Assembly (NCBI GenBank): GCA_964414585.1
Contig: CAYPXR010000097.1
Span: 1 to 64,000 of the forward strand
Reading direction: 5' to 3'
Length of the DNA: 64,000 nucleotides
Source: DATEMU01 sp964414585
GTDB lineage: Bacteria > Planctomycetota > Phycisphaerae > UBA1845 > UTPLA1
The notes beneath the pieces were generated by a model. It worked only from the letters and a program-made list of their open reading frames with translations, was not told the origin of the DNA and did no database searches. The position numbers and the translations under genes were made by a program. Positions 1 through 8,802 of this stretch are shown in pieces (the first letter of the stretch is position 1; every line of letters starts with the position of its first letter).

Positions 1-2468
1 GTCGCCGTTGTATTGTCCACCGTTGTCGAACTGTTGCAGACAATCAGTTCCGCGTCCGCACAGTGATCATTGGACGGTCCGGGCGGGCACTCGGCGCAGG
101 TCAACGACGCGTTATAGACCGCGCCACACGCCAGCGTCGAAGTGAAATCGGGCGCTACGAAGAGCCACCACGTTCCGGCGGAGAGACAACGCGTCACGCT
201 CGTCGCCTGGCAGGGCGAACCGACCGCGAAGACGAGGAATGCCGAGACCTGGCTGCAATCGAGGGCGCCGCCCTGGTTGTCGACAATGCCGACTACCACG
301 TCGAATTCCGCCTCGACCGTCCACGTCACTTGAGTGTTCTGGGTCAGGACGAGTTCATACCAATCGGTATCGCGAAGGCTGCCGTCGAAGGCCGCCGTAC
401 CGCAATAGCTCTCACCGCAAGCGATGGGCGAAAAGACCGGCGGCGAAGAGTTGCAGCCGCCGTTGACCGTATCGCTCGGCAGGCCGCAATTGGCTTCGTT
501 TTCCTGGGTCTTGCCCGGATCGCAGGTGACTTCGCAAGCCGAGCCGCCGCATGTCGGCGGATTGCTGCAAGGAGTACCGTCGCTGGTCACCGTCAATTCG
601 TAATTGCCGGTGTTGCCGCCGTAGCCTTCGACCAGGATGAAATAGGTCGTCCCGCTGGCCGTGCACCACGAAGCCTGAGAATGGCCGGGCGGATAGCCGC
701 AGAAGTCGTCATCACCGGTGACGCAGGAGAGCAGCGAGCAGTCGCCGCAGTAGATGTGGATCTTGGTGTCGTAATCCGTACCGGCGTTGCACAACGAGGC
801 GGTCAGCGTGGTGCCATCGCCCACGACCGTGTACCAGACGCCCGGAGAATCGACCGAGGTACCGCAGGCAAAGGCCGGCGGAGAGTCCAAACCGGCGCCG
901 ACCGTCGAACCGGTAACGTCTGCCGGAACGGTCAGGCCAATGGCGTCCTGGCAAAGATAGCCCGGGGTTCCGCCGCCGCCGCCGCACGGACAAGTCAATT
1001 CAAGCGTGATCGAGCCGCGATCGGCGTCGCTATAGGTGGCAACTTGGATGTAATAGGTACTGCCAACGGACAGGCCGTTCGCGCAGAGTTCCGACAGGTA
1101 GCCCACGGGTCCGCAGCCAGCGTCTTCGCTGCATGCGATCTCCGTCAAGCTACCGCAAGTACCGCTGTAAACGGCAAGGAGGGTGTCCACGGTTCCCGTA
1201 CTATTGCATGTGGAAACCTTGGCGGACGTATCCGTCGCCACAAACGTGTACCACAACGTGCCGACGCCCTGCGCGGGGCCGCCGAAGTGGCAGCTAAAGG
1301 CCGGATCCAACGCATCGGTCGTCGCGGCCGTATTGTCGACAACCACCGAAGAGTTGCACGGCAAGTTTTCCGCACCCGAACAAGCGTCGTTTCCGGACGC
1401 CGCCGGACAATCGGCACAGGTCACGGTTGCCGTGTATGCCGCGCCGCAAGCCACAATATTGGTAAAGTCAGGAGCAATGAACAAATACCATGTTCCGGCG
1501 GGAAGGCAAGCGGTCGCCGAGGTCGGCGTGCATGGGCCCCCAGTCCCGAATGTCAGAAACGAGGTAACGCCGGCACAACTGTCAATGCCGAAGTTGTTGA
1601 CAATTCCGACCACGACGTCGAAATCTGCTTCACCGGTCCACGTCACCTGGGTCGCCTGAGTCAACACGAGTTTGTACCAGTCGGTATCGCGAAGCGAACC
1701 ATCAAAGGCAGCCGTGCCGCAAACGGTCTCGCCGCAACTGATCGGACTGAAGACCGCGGGAGTGGAATTGCAGCCGCCGTTCACCGTGTCGGTAGGCAAG
1801 CCACAATTGGCTTCGACCTCGACCGTGGCGCCCGGGGGACAAGCGACGGGGCAACCTCGCGGCTGTCCCTGTTGGGCTGACTTTGTTCGAAAGTAGGGCT
1901 TGCCCGACGCAGATCGAGAATGACCTTGATCCGATTGAACGCCGAGCCCCGGGGGACCAAACCTGACGATGTCCGGAGTAAACGGAGCTTCGGATTTGGT
2001 GGAAGGCGAAACGCCTTGGACGGGCTTGACCTTCTCGGGCAACAACGAGGTTCGGAGGCTGACCGCCTCAGGGGCATTGGGCTTGCTTGATTGGACCGCC
2101 GCGACTTCCGCGCGAATTTTTCCATCCAAGTGAACGGTCACATCGACCGTAGGCGAATCCGGCAGGGCCAGGTTCAACACCGCCGAACCGGCGACCGCGT
2201 CGTCGACATGGAGCGTCAACTTAGTGCCGGTGACCTGAAGATGAGCAACCCCAGATTGAAGGGTGGCCTTCGAAAGCGCCTGGGAGTTGGCGCTATACGC
2301 AAGCTGCGTTCGGCCCGCCGCCTGACTGGCGCCGACAAACGTGACCCGGACCGCCTTGCCTCCCGGCTGGGCGGCCGTCGCTGCCCAAGGCATCGACAAT
2401 GCAATCACCATCAAACAACACAGACACGTCGTGAACCCCCATACAGTCCTTGAAGTGCCGCTGCGCAT
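1..2468 (-). CDS. Secreted repeat protein with PPC-like beta domains, C-terminal part cut by window edge
   Basis: The minus-strand frame is open from ATG 2468 to base 1 with no stop, so about 822 codons are visible and the C terminus lies outside the window. An in-frame ATG at 2474 abuts the GGGAG ribosome site, whereas ATG 2468 lies 6 nt after it and is preferred. Residues 1 to about 34 form a signal peptide (hydrophobic CLCCLMVIALSMPWAATA, then AQP). The body is Cys/Thr/Asp-rich. A roughly 439-residue unit beginning at NCGLPTDTVNGGCN (about 1808) recurs as NCGLPSDTVNGGCN (about 491). Each unit holds a 'GSLRDTDWY' strand, a 'GTWYLF' or 'GTWWLF' strand and a 'NDxCxxAExxxCN' strand, resembling bacterial pre-peptidase C-terminal (PPC) beta domains. 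No catalytic motif is visible. It is probably a surface or extracellular protein of unknown role. Confidence 0.8.
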   Translation of the reverse strand, partial: MRSGTSRTVWGFTTCLCCLMVIALSMPWAATAAQPGGKAVRVTFVGASQAAGRTQLAYSANSQALSKATLQSGVAHLQVTGTKLTLHVDDAVAGSAVLNLALPDSPTVDVTVHLDGKIRAEVAAVQSSKPNAPEAVSLRTSLLPEKVKPVQGVSPSTKSEAPFTPDIVRFGPPGLGVQSDQGHSRSASGKPYFRTKSAQQGQPRGCPVACPPGATVEVEANCGLPTDTVNGGCNSTPAVFSPISCGETVCGTAAFDGSLRDTDWYKLVLTQATQVTWTGEADFDVVVGIVNNFGIDSCAGVTSFLTFGTGGPCTPTSATACLPAGTWYLFIAPDFTNIVACGAAYTATVTCADCPAASGNDACSGAENLPCNSSVVVDNTAATTDALDPAFSCHFGGPAQGVGTLWYTFVATDTSAKVSTCNSTGTVDTLLAVYSGTCGSLTEIACSEDAGCGPVGYLSELCANGLSVGSTYYIQVATYSDADRGSITLELTCPCGGGGGTPGYLCQDAIGLTVPADVTGSTVGAGLDSPPAFACGTSVDSPGVWYTVVGDGTTLTASLCNAGTDYDTKIHIYCGDCSLLSCVTGDDDFCGYPPGHSQASWCTASGTTYFILVEGYGGNTGNYELTVTSDGTPCSNPPTCGGSACEVTCDPGKTQENEANCGLPSDTVNGGCNSSPPVFSPIACGESYCGTAAFDGSLRDTDWYELVLTQNTQVTWTVEAEFDVVVGIVDNQGGALDCSQVSAFLVFAVGSPCQATSVTRCLSAGTWWLFVAPDFTSTLACGAVYNASLTCAECPPGPSNDHCADAELIVCNSSTTVDNTTA

Positions 2469-2474
2469 TGCCAT

Positions 2475-3018
2475 CTCCCTTTTTTCGAGCGAAATTCGTC
2501 GTGTCAGCGGCAGATCGGCAGGAGCGCAACGCGAGATTTGCTCACGACAAGAGCATCATGGGTCTACAATAGCAGACCCATTTCGCGCCGATGGGAAAAA
2601 GTGGATTGCTCGCCCTCATCTTTCCCTTTCCTCTACCCGAAACGCCCTTCCTCCGACGAATCACGCCAACCTATTTCTCAATGCCGTTCGATACACCCAG
2701 ACTTCGCAAACCATCAAGAAAGTTAACGAAAACCTAAGCTTTTCGACATTTATTGACGCGACTCAGCCTCTAACTGTGACGAAATGCACACGAAAAGTCA
2801 ATAGCCCCTCACTTGTATTTGGTCCCAAATCGCCAAGAAGCCATTTTTAGGGGTGTCCGGGTAGATGTGGACATCAAAAGTAGAATATTGGTGGGCGTTA
2901 TCACACAGACAATTTCCAAGTAGTTTTCCAAGTCGTCATAACGTCGTTGAAGCGCAATGACAGCCCTGCGGGGTGGCGGCCCGCCTTCGCGTCCTTACGA
3001 TGACCGCCATAAAACGGT
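2475..3018. other. Intergenic region, AT-richer, no gene recognised
   Basis: This 544-base gap separates two minus-strand secreted-protein genes and must hold the promoter of the downstream one (start 2468). The stretch around 2600-2900 is clearly more AT-rich than its neighbours. Short open frames exist but none has a ribosome site with coding-like composition. I see no convincing -35/-10 pair or terminator. Confidence 0.4.
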
Positions 3019-4518
3019 TTAGCAACCGCCGGCGAGTACGCAATCGGCAAACGGATCGACGTCATCCATGTCGATCACGAAGTCCGACGAGACTTCGCGG
3101 TCCCCGGCGCACTTTTCGACCGGGGTTGCCCCACCATTGACGAGGCGATCTGAGAATCGCTGGACATCGAGTCCATTCACGGATCCATCGCCATTCACAT
3201 CGCCGGGAAGACAGGTCACGGCGACCGGCAGGACGGATTTGGCTGTTACGGCGGCGCCTCCCTTGTATTGGGTGAGGGTGGTATTACCGACGGTCGGGGC
3301 CAGATTGCAATCGTAGCGGAAGTTGTAGAGCGTGCCCCAGCGAAGCGCGTTGTCGTCCGCGCCGGATACGTCGACATAGGTCCAGGTGACGGCGCCGCCG
3401 GAGACGGAAGAGGTCCAGTCCGAACCGTCCGTCGTCACGTTTCCGGTGCCGTCCTTGTCGTGATAATCCACGTCGTGGAAGCCGATATTGGTCACCGTCG
3501 CATACGGGGAGACCGGGACACTGAATGAAGCGATGGAGCGATCAGAATTCAGGTTTTGAATGGCGTATTCATAGTGGTAGTTTCCGCCGCCGAGATCCGT
3601 CGCCTGCGCCGCCATGATGACCAAGGCGTTCGCTCCCGAATCTTCCGGCGTGATCACGTCAGTTTCAGTGACCGTTGGATCGAAAGCTTTCCATGCCCGG
3701 ATGCCGGGCTTTGTGCACTGGGTGTTTCCGGTCCTGGCAAAGGTCCAGGCCGATCCGCTTCCGCTGACGGTCATCGCGCGATACGAGGCATTGTTATTTT
3801 TGTTTCCGGAGGCAGCATCATCCGCGGAAATGTATTGGCCTTCGACGTAATAGCGCGGTTGGCTCGTGATGGGTTGCGTGCCGTCGGAGGTTTCCAAATC
3901 CGTGGTCTTGATCTGCAAGAGTCGAACCACACCGCCGCTGTTCGGAGTTGGGTTTGCGACCGGATGGAGATGCACGCCGGTCGTGGCATTGACCTGCCAC
4001 TTGGGGCCCAAACTGGTCTGGCTGGCGTTTCGAGATGCGTTATACGGATCGGAACAGCCCACTCCCAGGTGTGTTCCGTCCGTCGATGAACAGCTCGTGC
4101 AGCAATAGGTTTGGCTCAAAGCATAAAACCCGTGCTTGAGCCAGCTTTGGCCGAGCTGTTCGAAGCGGTTGTATCCCGCAGCATCGTGCTTGAGGCGAAA
4201 GCAGTTTTGCCCGATGACGGGGTGGTTGGCATTCGGCGACTGTTGCCAGTTGAGCCAGGTCGTGCCGATGTTGCAGGAATAGGTCGCGACGCTGAAGGCT
4301 TCAAGCCCGCCGGAGCTGCTAAAATTCACCACCGACGTTTCGCCCGTGGGATGATATCCCAGATCACCGACAATGACGTCGGGCCCGCCGACCGAGCCGC
4401 AACCCGCGGCACCGCCGCTACAGCTCGAACTCTGGGCGCTGGCGACCTGAACATGACCCAGGATCACCAGCATCAAAACGGCTGCCGGCGTGGAAACGCG
4501 ACGTGCAAAAGTATTCAT
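3019..4518 (-). CDS. Secreted protein with C-terminal dockerin-like tag (paralogue of the divergent neighbour at 5257)
   Basis: ATG 4518 is chosen because AAGGA lies 7 nt upstream; a TTG two codons earlier is also in frame. The roughly 499-residue protein starts with a signal peptide (MNTFARRVSTPAAVLMLVIL, cleavage near ASAQ). The body contains GPDVIVGDLG, 'SCNIGTTWLNW', 'HPVIGQNCFRLK', 'RFEQLGQSWLKHGF' and 'NIGFHDVDYHDKDG'. These align throughout with the divergent gene at 5257, so the two are paralogues. The last about 65 residues form a dockerin-like pair of calcium-binding half-repeats: GDVNGDGSVNGLDVQRFSD and then DMDDVDPFADCVL. No enzymatic motif is recognised. I infer an extracellular or surface-anchored structural protein. 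The divergent arrangement suggests duplication. Confidence 0.85.
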   Translation of the reverse strand: MNTFARRVSTPAAVLMLVILGHVQVASAQSSSCSGGAAGCGSVGGPDVIVGDLGYHPTGETSVVNFSSSGGLEAFSVATYSCNIGTTWLNWQQSPNANHPVIGQNCFRLKHDAAGYNRFEQLGQSWLKHGFYALSQTYCCTSCSSTDGTHLGVGCSDPYNASRNASQTSLGPKWQVNATTGVHLHPVANPTPNSGGVVRLLQIKTTDLETSDGTQPITSQPRYYVEGQYISADDAASGNKNNNASYRAMTVSGSGSAWTFARTGNTQCTKPGIRAWKAFDPTVTETDVITPEDSGANALVIMAAQATDLGGGNYHYEYAIQNLNSDRSIASFSVPVSPYATVTNIGFHDVDYHDKDGTGNVTTDGSDWTSSVSGGAVTWTYVDVSGADDNALRWGTLYNFRYDCNLAPTVGNTTLTQYKGGAAVTAKSVLPVAVTCLPGDVNGDGSVNGLDVQRFSDRLVNGGATPVEKCAGDREVSSDFVIDMDDVDPFADCVLAGGC

Positions 4519-5256
4519 CTTCAATTCCTTCGTAGCCTTGTTGGATTCGAAACGACTCTAGATAATCACTCTCCGGCGCGACGATGCGCCCGAAGACGAT
4601 GTGCGCGACTGAAGCGTTTGGACCAAATCATCCCCACCGGACAATGACCGATGCACTACGCAAAGCGATCTTGAAGACCAACGACGACAATCCTTCTGGC
4701 GACAATTCCTGCCAAAAAAGGGCTAGAAACAAGCCTGCGAGGGGCGATGACCAACACCGTTGATTCCTAAATCGGCCTGGTGTCCCGCGCTCGGTTTGCA
4801 ATCGGGAAATTGCACCCCGAGTAGACGAGGGTTCTAACTAATGTAACGAATGCGCAGCGGCCGAGCAAGCCTCGTCAAATAAAATCAAGAATTTCTTTCC
4901 CAATTTGACGATATTGGGTCTCGAAATAATCGGCCGGGGAGATTCAGTACGCGGCTTCGATGTGCGTCTGTGTACGTGGTCACACAGTTGGTTGCAAAGT
5001 TGAATGTGGCTATGCACAGTGAAGTCAAAGGCGTTTATGGCGACGACTCGCTTTGACGTTCATCCATCATTCATCTGTTCGGTCCGCCGTTTGGAGGCCA
5101 TCGCCGGGGTCACCAAGAGACCCTGGAGTCGCTCAAACTCCAGCCGGGCAGCATAGCAAATCACCTCCGCGCTGAGTTCTCGGTCGTAGGAAATTGACAT
5201 CAATTCAGCCAAATTGCTATCATTGATCTTTTCACCAGTTCGGGAGGAAGATTCGC
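4519..5256. other. Divergent intergenic region between paralogous secreted-protein genes
   Basis: A gap of 738 bases lies between divergently transcribed paralogues. The right end holds a good sigma70-type promoter (listed separately). No matching promoter could be placed with confidence for the left gene. I find no additional open frame with a ribosome site and no clear RNA gene. The length would allow a long 5' leader or regulator binding, but nothing specific is seen. Confidence 0.4.
5194..5223 (+). promoter_or_regulatory. Sigma70-like promoter for the secreted protein at 5257
   Basis: TTGACA at 5194-5199 is a perfect -35. After 18 nt comes TATCAT at 5218-5223, a 5/6 match to the -10, preceded by TGC (5215-5217), the extended -10 motif. 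Transcription would start near 5230, giving a leader of about 27 nt that still contains the GGGAGGA ribosome site before ATG 5257. Confidence 0.6.
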
Positions 5257-6690
5257 ATGCACGGAAAAAGAGCCCATCGAGCTTACGTTCAGGATCTGGC
5301 GCCGGGTCTCGTCTCGGCCCTTATTTTTTCGTTTCTATCCCTGGCCATGGGATCGGCCTCGACATTGGCCGCCGGTCCAGACGTGATCGTGTCCACCGTC
5401 GGCACCGGTCTTCAAAAATACGGAACGGTCGGCAATATCACGGGATATGCCGTAACCACGGTCTCCTGCAACATCGGAACCGCCAGTGCGATTTGGCTCG
5501 ATAACAACAATCAGCACCCGGTGATCGGGCAGAACATGTACCGCTTCAAAGTCGTCGGAGGCGCCGGCCGATTCGAGCAAATCGGAATGAGCTGGTTGAA
5601 ACACGGTTTCTGTGCCGCGGACGCTTCGGGGCCAAATTGCGGATCCTGCAGCCCGGACGGCAACTGCGACTGGCTGACGGTGGGCTGCACGGACACTTAT
5701 GGCTCCGGCCTGAACGGCGATCAGGGCAATCTCGGGCCGCGTTCGGACGTAAATGCCTTTACGGGCGTCTTTTCCTATCCGTTCCCGACGGAAGGCCAGA
5801 CCGGCGACGCCATCTACAAGCGGCTGCAAATCCACAACACGGATCTGGACCCTGCGGCGAATCCCGGCGCTTCCTACTACTGCGAAGTCCATTACATCCC
5901 AACCGACGAAGCACGAAACGAGAAGTTCAACAATGCGTCCTGGCGACCGGTCACGGTCGGGAGCCTGAGCGGCGGCGGCTACAACCTGAGTTTCGGCGGA
6001 ACGACACACCAGCAACAGGGGGCCATCTATTCATGGCCGACGCTTGAGAGCGGCGTCACGCTGGTCGACGGCACGATCGCCAACGAGGGTCGATTCATCC
6101 TGGGTTACAAGGTGACGGAAATTGTTCCCGGGACGACGTGGCACTACGAATATGCCCTGTACAACATGAATTCTGATCGGTCGGCCTATTTTTTCTACGT
6201 TCCCTTCTCGGTCGGCACGACGTTGTCCAACGTGGGCTTCCACGACGTCGATTACCATAGCGGCGAACCCTACAGTCTCACCGACTGGCCGCCCGTTCTG
6301 GGCGGCGGAAATATCACCTGGGCGACCGATTCTTACGCGACGAACGTCAACGCCAACGCGCTGCGCTGGGGATCCACGTACAACTTCCGTTTCGACGCGG
6401 ATCGGCCTCCTTACCCCGGCATTGTCAAGGTGGGGCTCTTCAAACCCGGCACACCGACGTCGGTGAACTTTTCCGTCATGGTCCCCAATCCATGCACCTG
6501 CGGCGGCGACCTCAATGGCGACGGATTAATCAATGGGCGTGATGTCTCGGCGATGACGAACATGATGATCGGCAATGACGTCGCGAGCCCTTGCGCCGAC
6601 GTGGCCGCTACATTCGGAAATTCGCCACCCGACTTCAACGATTCCAACGCCTTCATCGACCTCCTGATCAGCGGCGCCGGTTGCCCGTAG
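5257..6690 (+). CDS. Secreted protein with C-terminal dockerin-like tag (paralogue of 3019-4518)
   Basis: This 477-residue protein starts at ATG 5257 behind GGGAGGA. Its N terminus is a signal peptide with hydrophobic core LVSALIFSFLSLAMGSAS and cleavage near LAAG. The body shares GPDVIVSTVG, 'SCNIGTASAIWL', 'HPVIGQNMYRFK', 'RFEQIGMSWLKHGF' and 'NVGFHDVDYHSG' with the divergent neighbour. The C terminus has CTCGGDLNGDGLINGRDVSA and then PPDFNDSNAFIDLLISGAGC, a dockerin-like two-repeat calcium-binding tail in the same half-repeat order as the paralogue. No catalytic residues are identifiable. Export and attachment at the cell surface are inferred from signal plus tail. Confidence 0.85.
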   Translation: MHGKRAHRAYVQDLAPGLVSALIFSFLSLAMGSASTLAAGPDVIVSTVGTGLQKYGTVGNITGYAVTTVSCNIGTASAIWLDNNNQHPVIGQNMYRFKVVGGAGRFEQIGMSWLKHGFCAADASGPNCGSCSPDGNCDWLTVGCTDTYGSGLNGDQGNLGPRSDVNAFTGVFSYPFPTEGQTGDAIYKRLQIHNTDLDPAANPGASYYCEVHYIPTDEARNEKFNNASWRPVTVGSLSGGGYNLSFGGTTHQQQGAIYSWPTLESGVTLVDGTIANEGRFILGYKVTEIVPGTTWHYEYALYNMNSDRSAYFFYVPFSVGTTLSNVGFHDVDYHSGEPYSLTDWPPVLGGGNITWATDSYATNVNANALRWGSTYNFRFDADRPPYPGIVKVGLFKPGTPTSVNFSVMVPNPCTCGGDLNGDGLINGRDVSAMTNMMIGNDVASPCADVAATFGNSPPDFNDSNAFIDLLISGAGCP

Positions 6691-7045
6691 GCGGACCGAA
6701 CCGCCTGACCCTGCACTCCATCAAGTCCAACATCACAAGCGCCGCCGGAAAGTCGCCGCCTCCTGCAAACCTCCGAGGTGGCCCAAAATACGCGGCGTGA
6801 CAGGCCATGGCCGCCCTGTTTTCTCCGTCGACGCTGTCGTCATGAACATTCTGTGCGGCTGTTATTTCCCTGATCGTTCATCACACTGGCGGCGCGCGCA
6901 AATCGCGGTATCATCGCGATTCAAGAATCGGCCGCCTCGACAAGGCCCTCGACGAAGCGGGCGCCAGGCGCTGGACGGTCGGGAACATGAAGCGAGACTC
7001 GAAGAAAGTATTTCCATTTGAAAACTGGGAAAAAGGAGCAACAGG
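6691..7045 (+). other. Intergenic region with a weak terminator-like hairpin
   Basis: No gene is recognised in these 355 bases. At 6800-6822 ACAGG and CCTGT can pair around a 10-nt loop and are followed by TTTT, a weak candidate terminator for the preceding gene. The end carries AAAAAGGAG, the ribosome site of the lipoprotein at 7046. Confidence 0.3.
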
Positions 7046-7660
7046 ATGACCGGACACAACCGACAATACTTTTTCGCCGCATCGATCGTGACGTGGATCT
7101 CCGTATCCACGGGGTGCAACTCGCCCGCCGGAATGGCCATTCAACTGGTGGGCAAAGCGGTGGATTCCGCCGAGACCAAAAAGCTAGGCGACGACTTGAT
7201 TGGAAAGGGTCCGTCGGCCGCGGATGAAAAGCTCGGGCAACCGATTGACACGTGGCGCCAGGTGAATGGCCCCAGCGTCTGGCGCGTGTACCCCGGCGGA
7301 TCGATGGATGTCATGGACAACCAGCGAAACGTCGTTCAATTGTCCAACGGCCGTATCGTCGCGGTGACGAAAGTCAAGATCGACGGATCGGGGATCGAGC
7401 TGGCGCGCAAGATGCTCTACGACCAGAAAGTCACCGGGAAGACACCGGCCGAGTGCGAAACGGCGCTGAACCTCGGGCGGCCGCTGGTCACGGTGCGCAG
7501 CGAGACCTCCGGCCTGATGGCGCAGCTCTACGACGCGAAGATGATCGAGGGAGTCGGGAGTCCGCAATATTGCCGGTTGCGCTTCGGTGCGGATCAGCGA
7601 TGCACTGAAGTCGCGCTCATGGATGTCAGCGCGTCGACGAAAGACGATCCGACCCGCTGA
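7046..7660 (+). CDS. Predicted lipoprotein of unknown function
   Basis: The 204-residue protein starts at ATG 7046 behind AAAGGAG. It has a lipoprotein signal ending in STGC (Cys24). The rest is soluble, with no known domain recognised. Two features are notable: WRQVNGPSVWRVYPGGSMDV and a C-terminal GLMAQLYDAKMIEGVGSPQ segment. That segment recurs in the pseudogene at 8468-8683, so a related gene once lay 1 kb downstream. The gene is followed 42 bp later by another lipoprotein gene on the same strand, so they may be co-transcribed. Function is unknown. Confidence 0.75.
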   Translation: MTGHNRQYFFAASIVTWISVSTGCNSPAGMAIQLVGKAVDSAETKKLGDDLIGKGPSAADEKLGQPIDTWRQVNGPSVWRVYPGGSMDVMDNQRNVVQLSNGRIVAVTKVKIDGSGIELARKMLYDQKVTGKTPAECETALNLGRPLVTVRSETSGLMAQLYDAKMIEGVGSPQYCRLRFGADQRCTEVALMDVSASTKDDPTR

Positions 7661-7702
7661 CGACGGATTCGCCGCCCAACATGCCCGACAAGGTGATTTG
7701 AG

Positions 7703-8239
7703 ATGAAACAATCGCTCGTTCGTTCATTTTTTCGATCGCTCCCACCAACGGTCGTGTGCCTGTTCGTTTTGACGGGGGCGGCCGCGCTTTCCGGATGCAG
7801 TGCGGGCGGCCCCATTTCCGTTGTGACCGCGTACGGAACCGGGATCAAGTTTTCCGGCCTGGGAACCCGATACACCTGGACGCCCAACCCGCCGGATCCG
7901 CGCGTCGTCGAATCGGGATTGGACTCCTTGATTCGAAGCTCTGTTGAAAAGCACCTTTCCAAAAAAGGATTTGAATTGGGCCCGACGGGCGCCGTCGACT
8001 TCTGGGTCGACTATCGAGTGGCCCGGCGCGAGAAAACCTACGCCGGCGCGGTGGCCTTCGGCGAGACCATCGAGGAGGGGTCGCTCGTCCTGGAAGTCGT
8101 CGACCCGAATACGCGCCAGTTCATTTGGCGCGGCATCGCCCGGGCACGAATCATGGACAACGACCCGCCCGATGTCCGTAAGCAGCGAATCGAAAATGCT
8201 CTCAACAGCCTCATGAATCAGTTTCCAAAAAAGAAATGA
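7703..8239 (+). CDS. DUF4136-like lipoprotein
   Basis: A 178-residue lipoprotein with lipobox LSGC (Cys32). After a short linker the pattern YTWTPNPPDPR, then SLIRSSVEKHLSKKGFE, VDFWVDYRV, 'EGSLVLEVVDPNTRQFIW', 'RGIARARI' and a terminal helix matches the DUF4136 lipoprotein family, which commonly has a 'hxhDxxxxxxxWxG' strand near the end. Family members sit in Gram-negative envelopes and have no established activity. It lies directly downstream of another lipoprotein gene. Confidence 0.75.
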   Translation: MKQSLVRSFFRSLPPTVVCLFVLTGAAALSGCSAGGPISVVTAYGTGIKFSGLGTRYTWTPNPPDPRVVESGLDSLIRSSVEKHLSKKGFELGPTGAVDFWVDYRVARREKTYAGAVAFGETIEEGSLVLEVVDPNTRQFIWRGIARARIMDNDPPDVRKQRIENALNSLMNQFPKKK

Positions 8240-8467
8240 GCGTACCGTGTTGGAAATCCAGAACGCGGGAATTGATTGGCGCATATTCGATTGACATCGG
8301 AACGCTGACGTTTCTTCGAAGGGTGGATTCGTCATGTGACGACGCAACGCGCGAATCGACGAACGCCGGGCATTGAAGGGGCCTACTTGAAGGCTGTGTG
8401 ATGGATCCTGAGCGAAATAGGGTTGGGATTGCCTACTAAGGAGCAGAAAATAACGGGAGCCGATGAC

Positions 8468-8683
8468 TTGAAAATTCGAACACAATTTCTGATTTTGTGT
8501 TTTATCATGGCCGCCTCCGCAAAAGCCGTCCTCGCTCAGGAGTCCACGGGCCTGATGGCCCAACTCTAAGACGCGAAAATGGTGCCGGGGATCGGCAGTC
8601 CGCAGGACTGCCGGCTGCGCTTCGACGATGGACGATCCAACGCACTGACGGTTGCTCCGCTATTATTGAGACCTTGTCCATGA
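8468..8683 (+). pseudogene. Decayed secreted-protein gene related to 7046-7660, with one in-frame stop
   Basis: A TTG at 8468 has GGGAG 8 nt upstream and opens a signal-peptide-like sequence (FLILCFIMAASAKAVLAQ). It runs into ESTGLMAQL and then stops at TAA 8567-8569. Past the stop the same frame continues with DAKMVPGIGSPQDCRLRF to a TGA at 8681-8683. In the intact gene at 7046 the equivalent stretch reads GLMAQLYDAKMIEGVGSPQ, with a Tyr codon (TAC) exactly where TAA stands here. A single TAC-to-TAA change therefore truncated a small secreted paralogue. A functional 33-residue peptide cannot be excluded but is less likely. Confidence 0.65.
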
Positions 8684-8802
8684 TGCGAGTCGGAATGAAC
8701 GTCGCGGTCATGCTCGCGTTCTGGCGATTCGCCGGACCGGCCCAAATGATTGGCCCGATGTCGAGGTGAGCCGGTCGAACGGCCGCCGACCGCCCGGCAG
8801 TT

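Noticed and set aside
63..1880. Long plus-strand open frame of 605 codons
   Set aside because: It lies opposite the minus-strand secreted protein, which has a signal peptide, ribosome site and repeated Cys/Thr-rich domains. The plus translation is Arg/Ala-rich with no domain, typical of a GC-rich antisense shadow.
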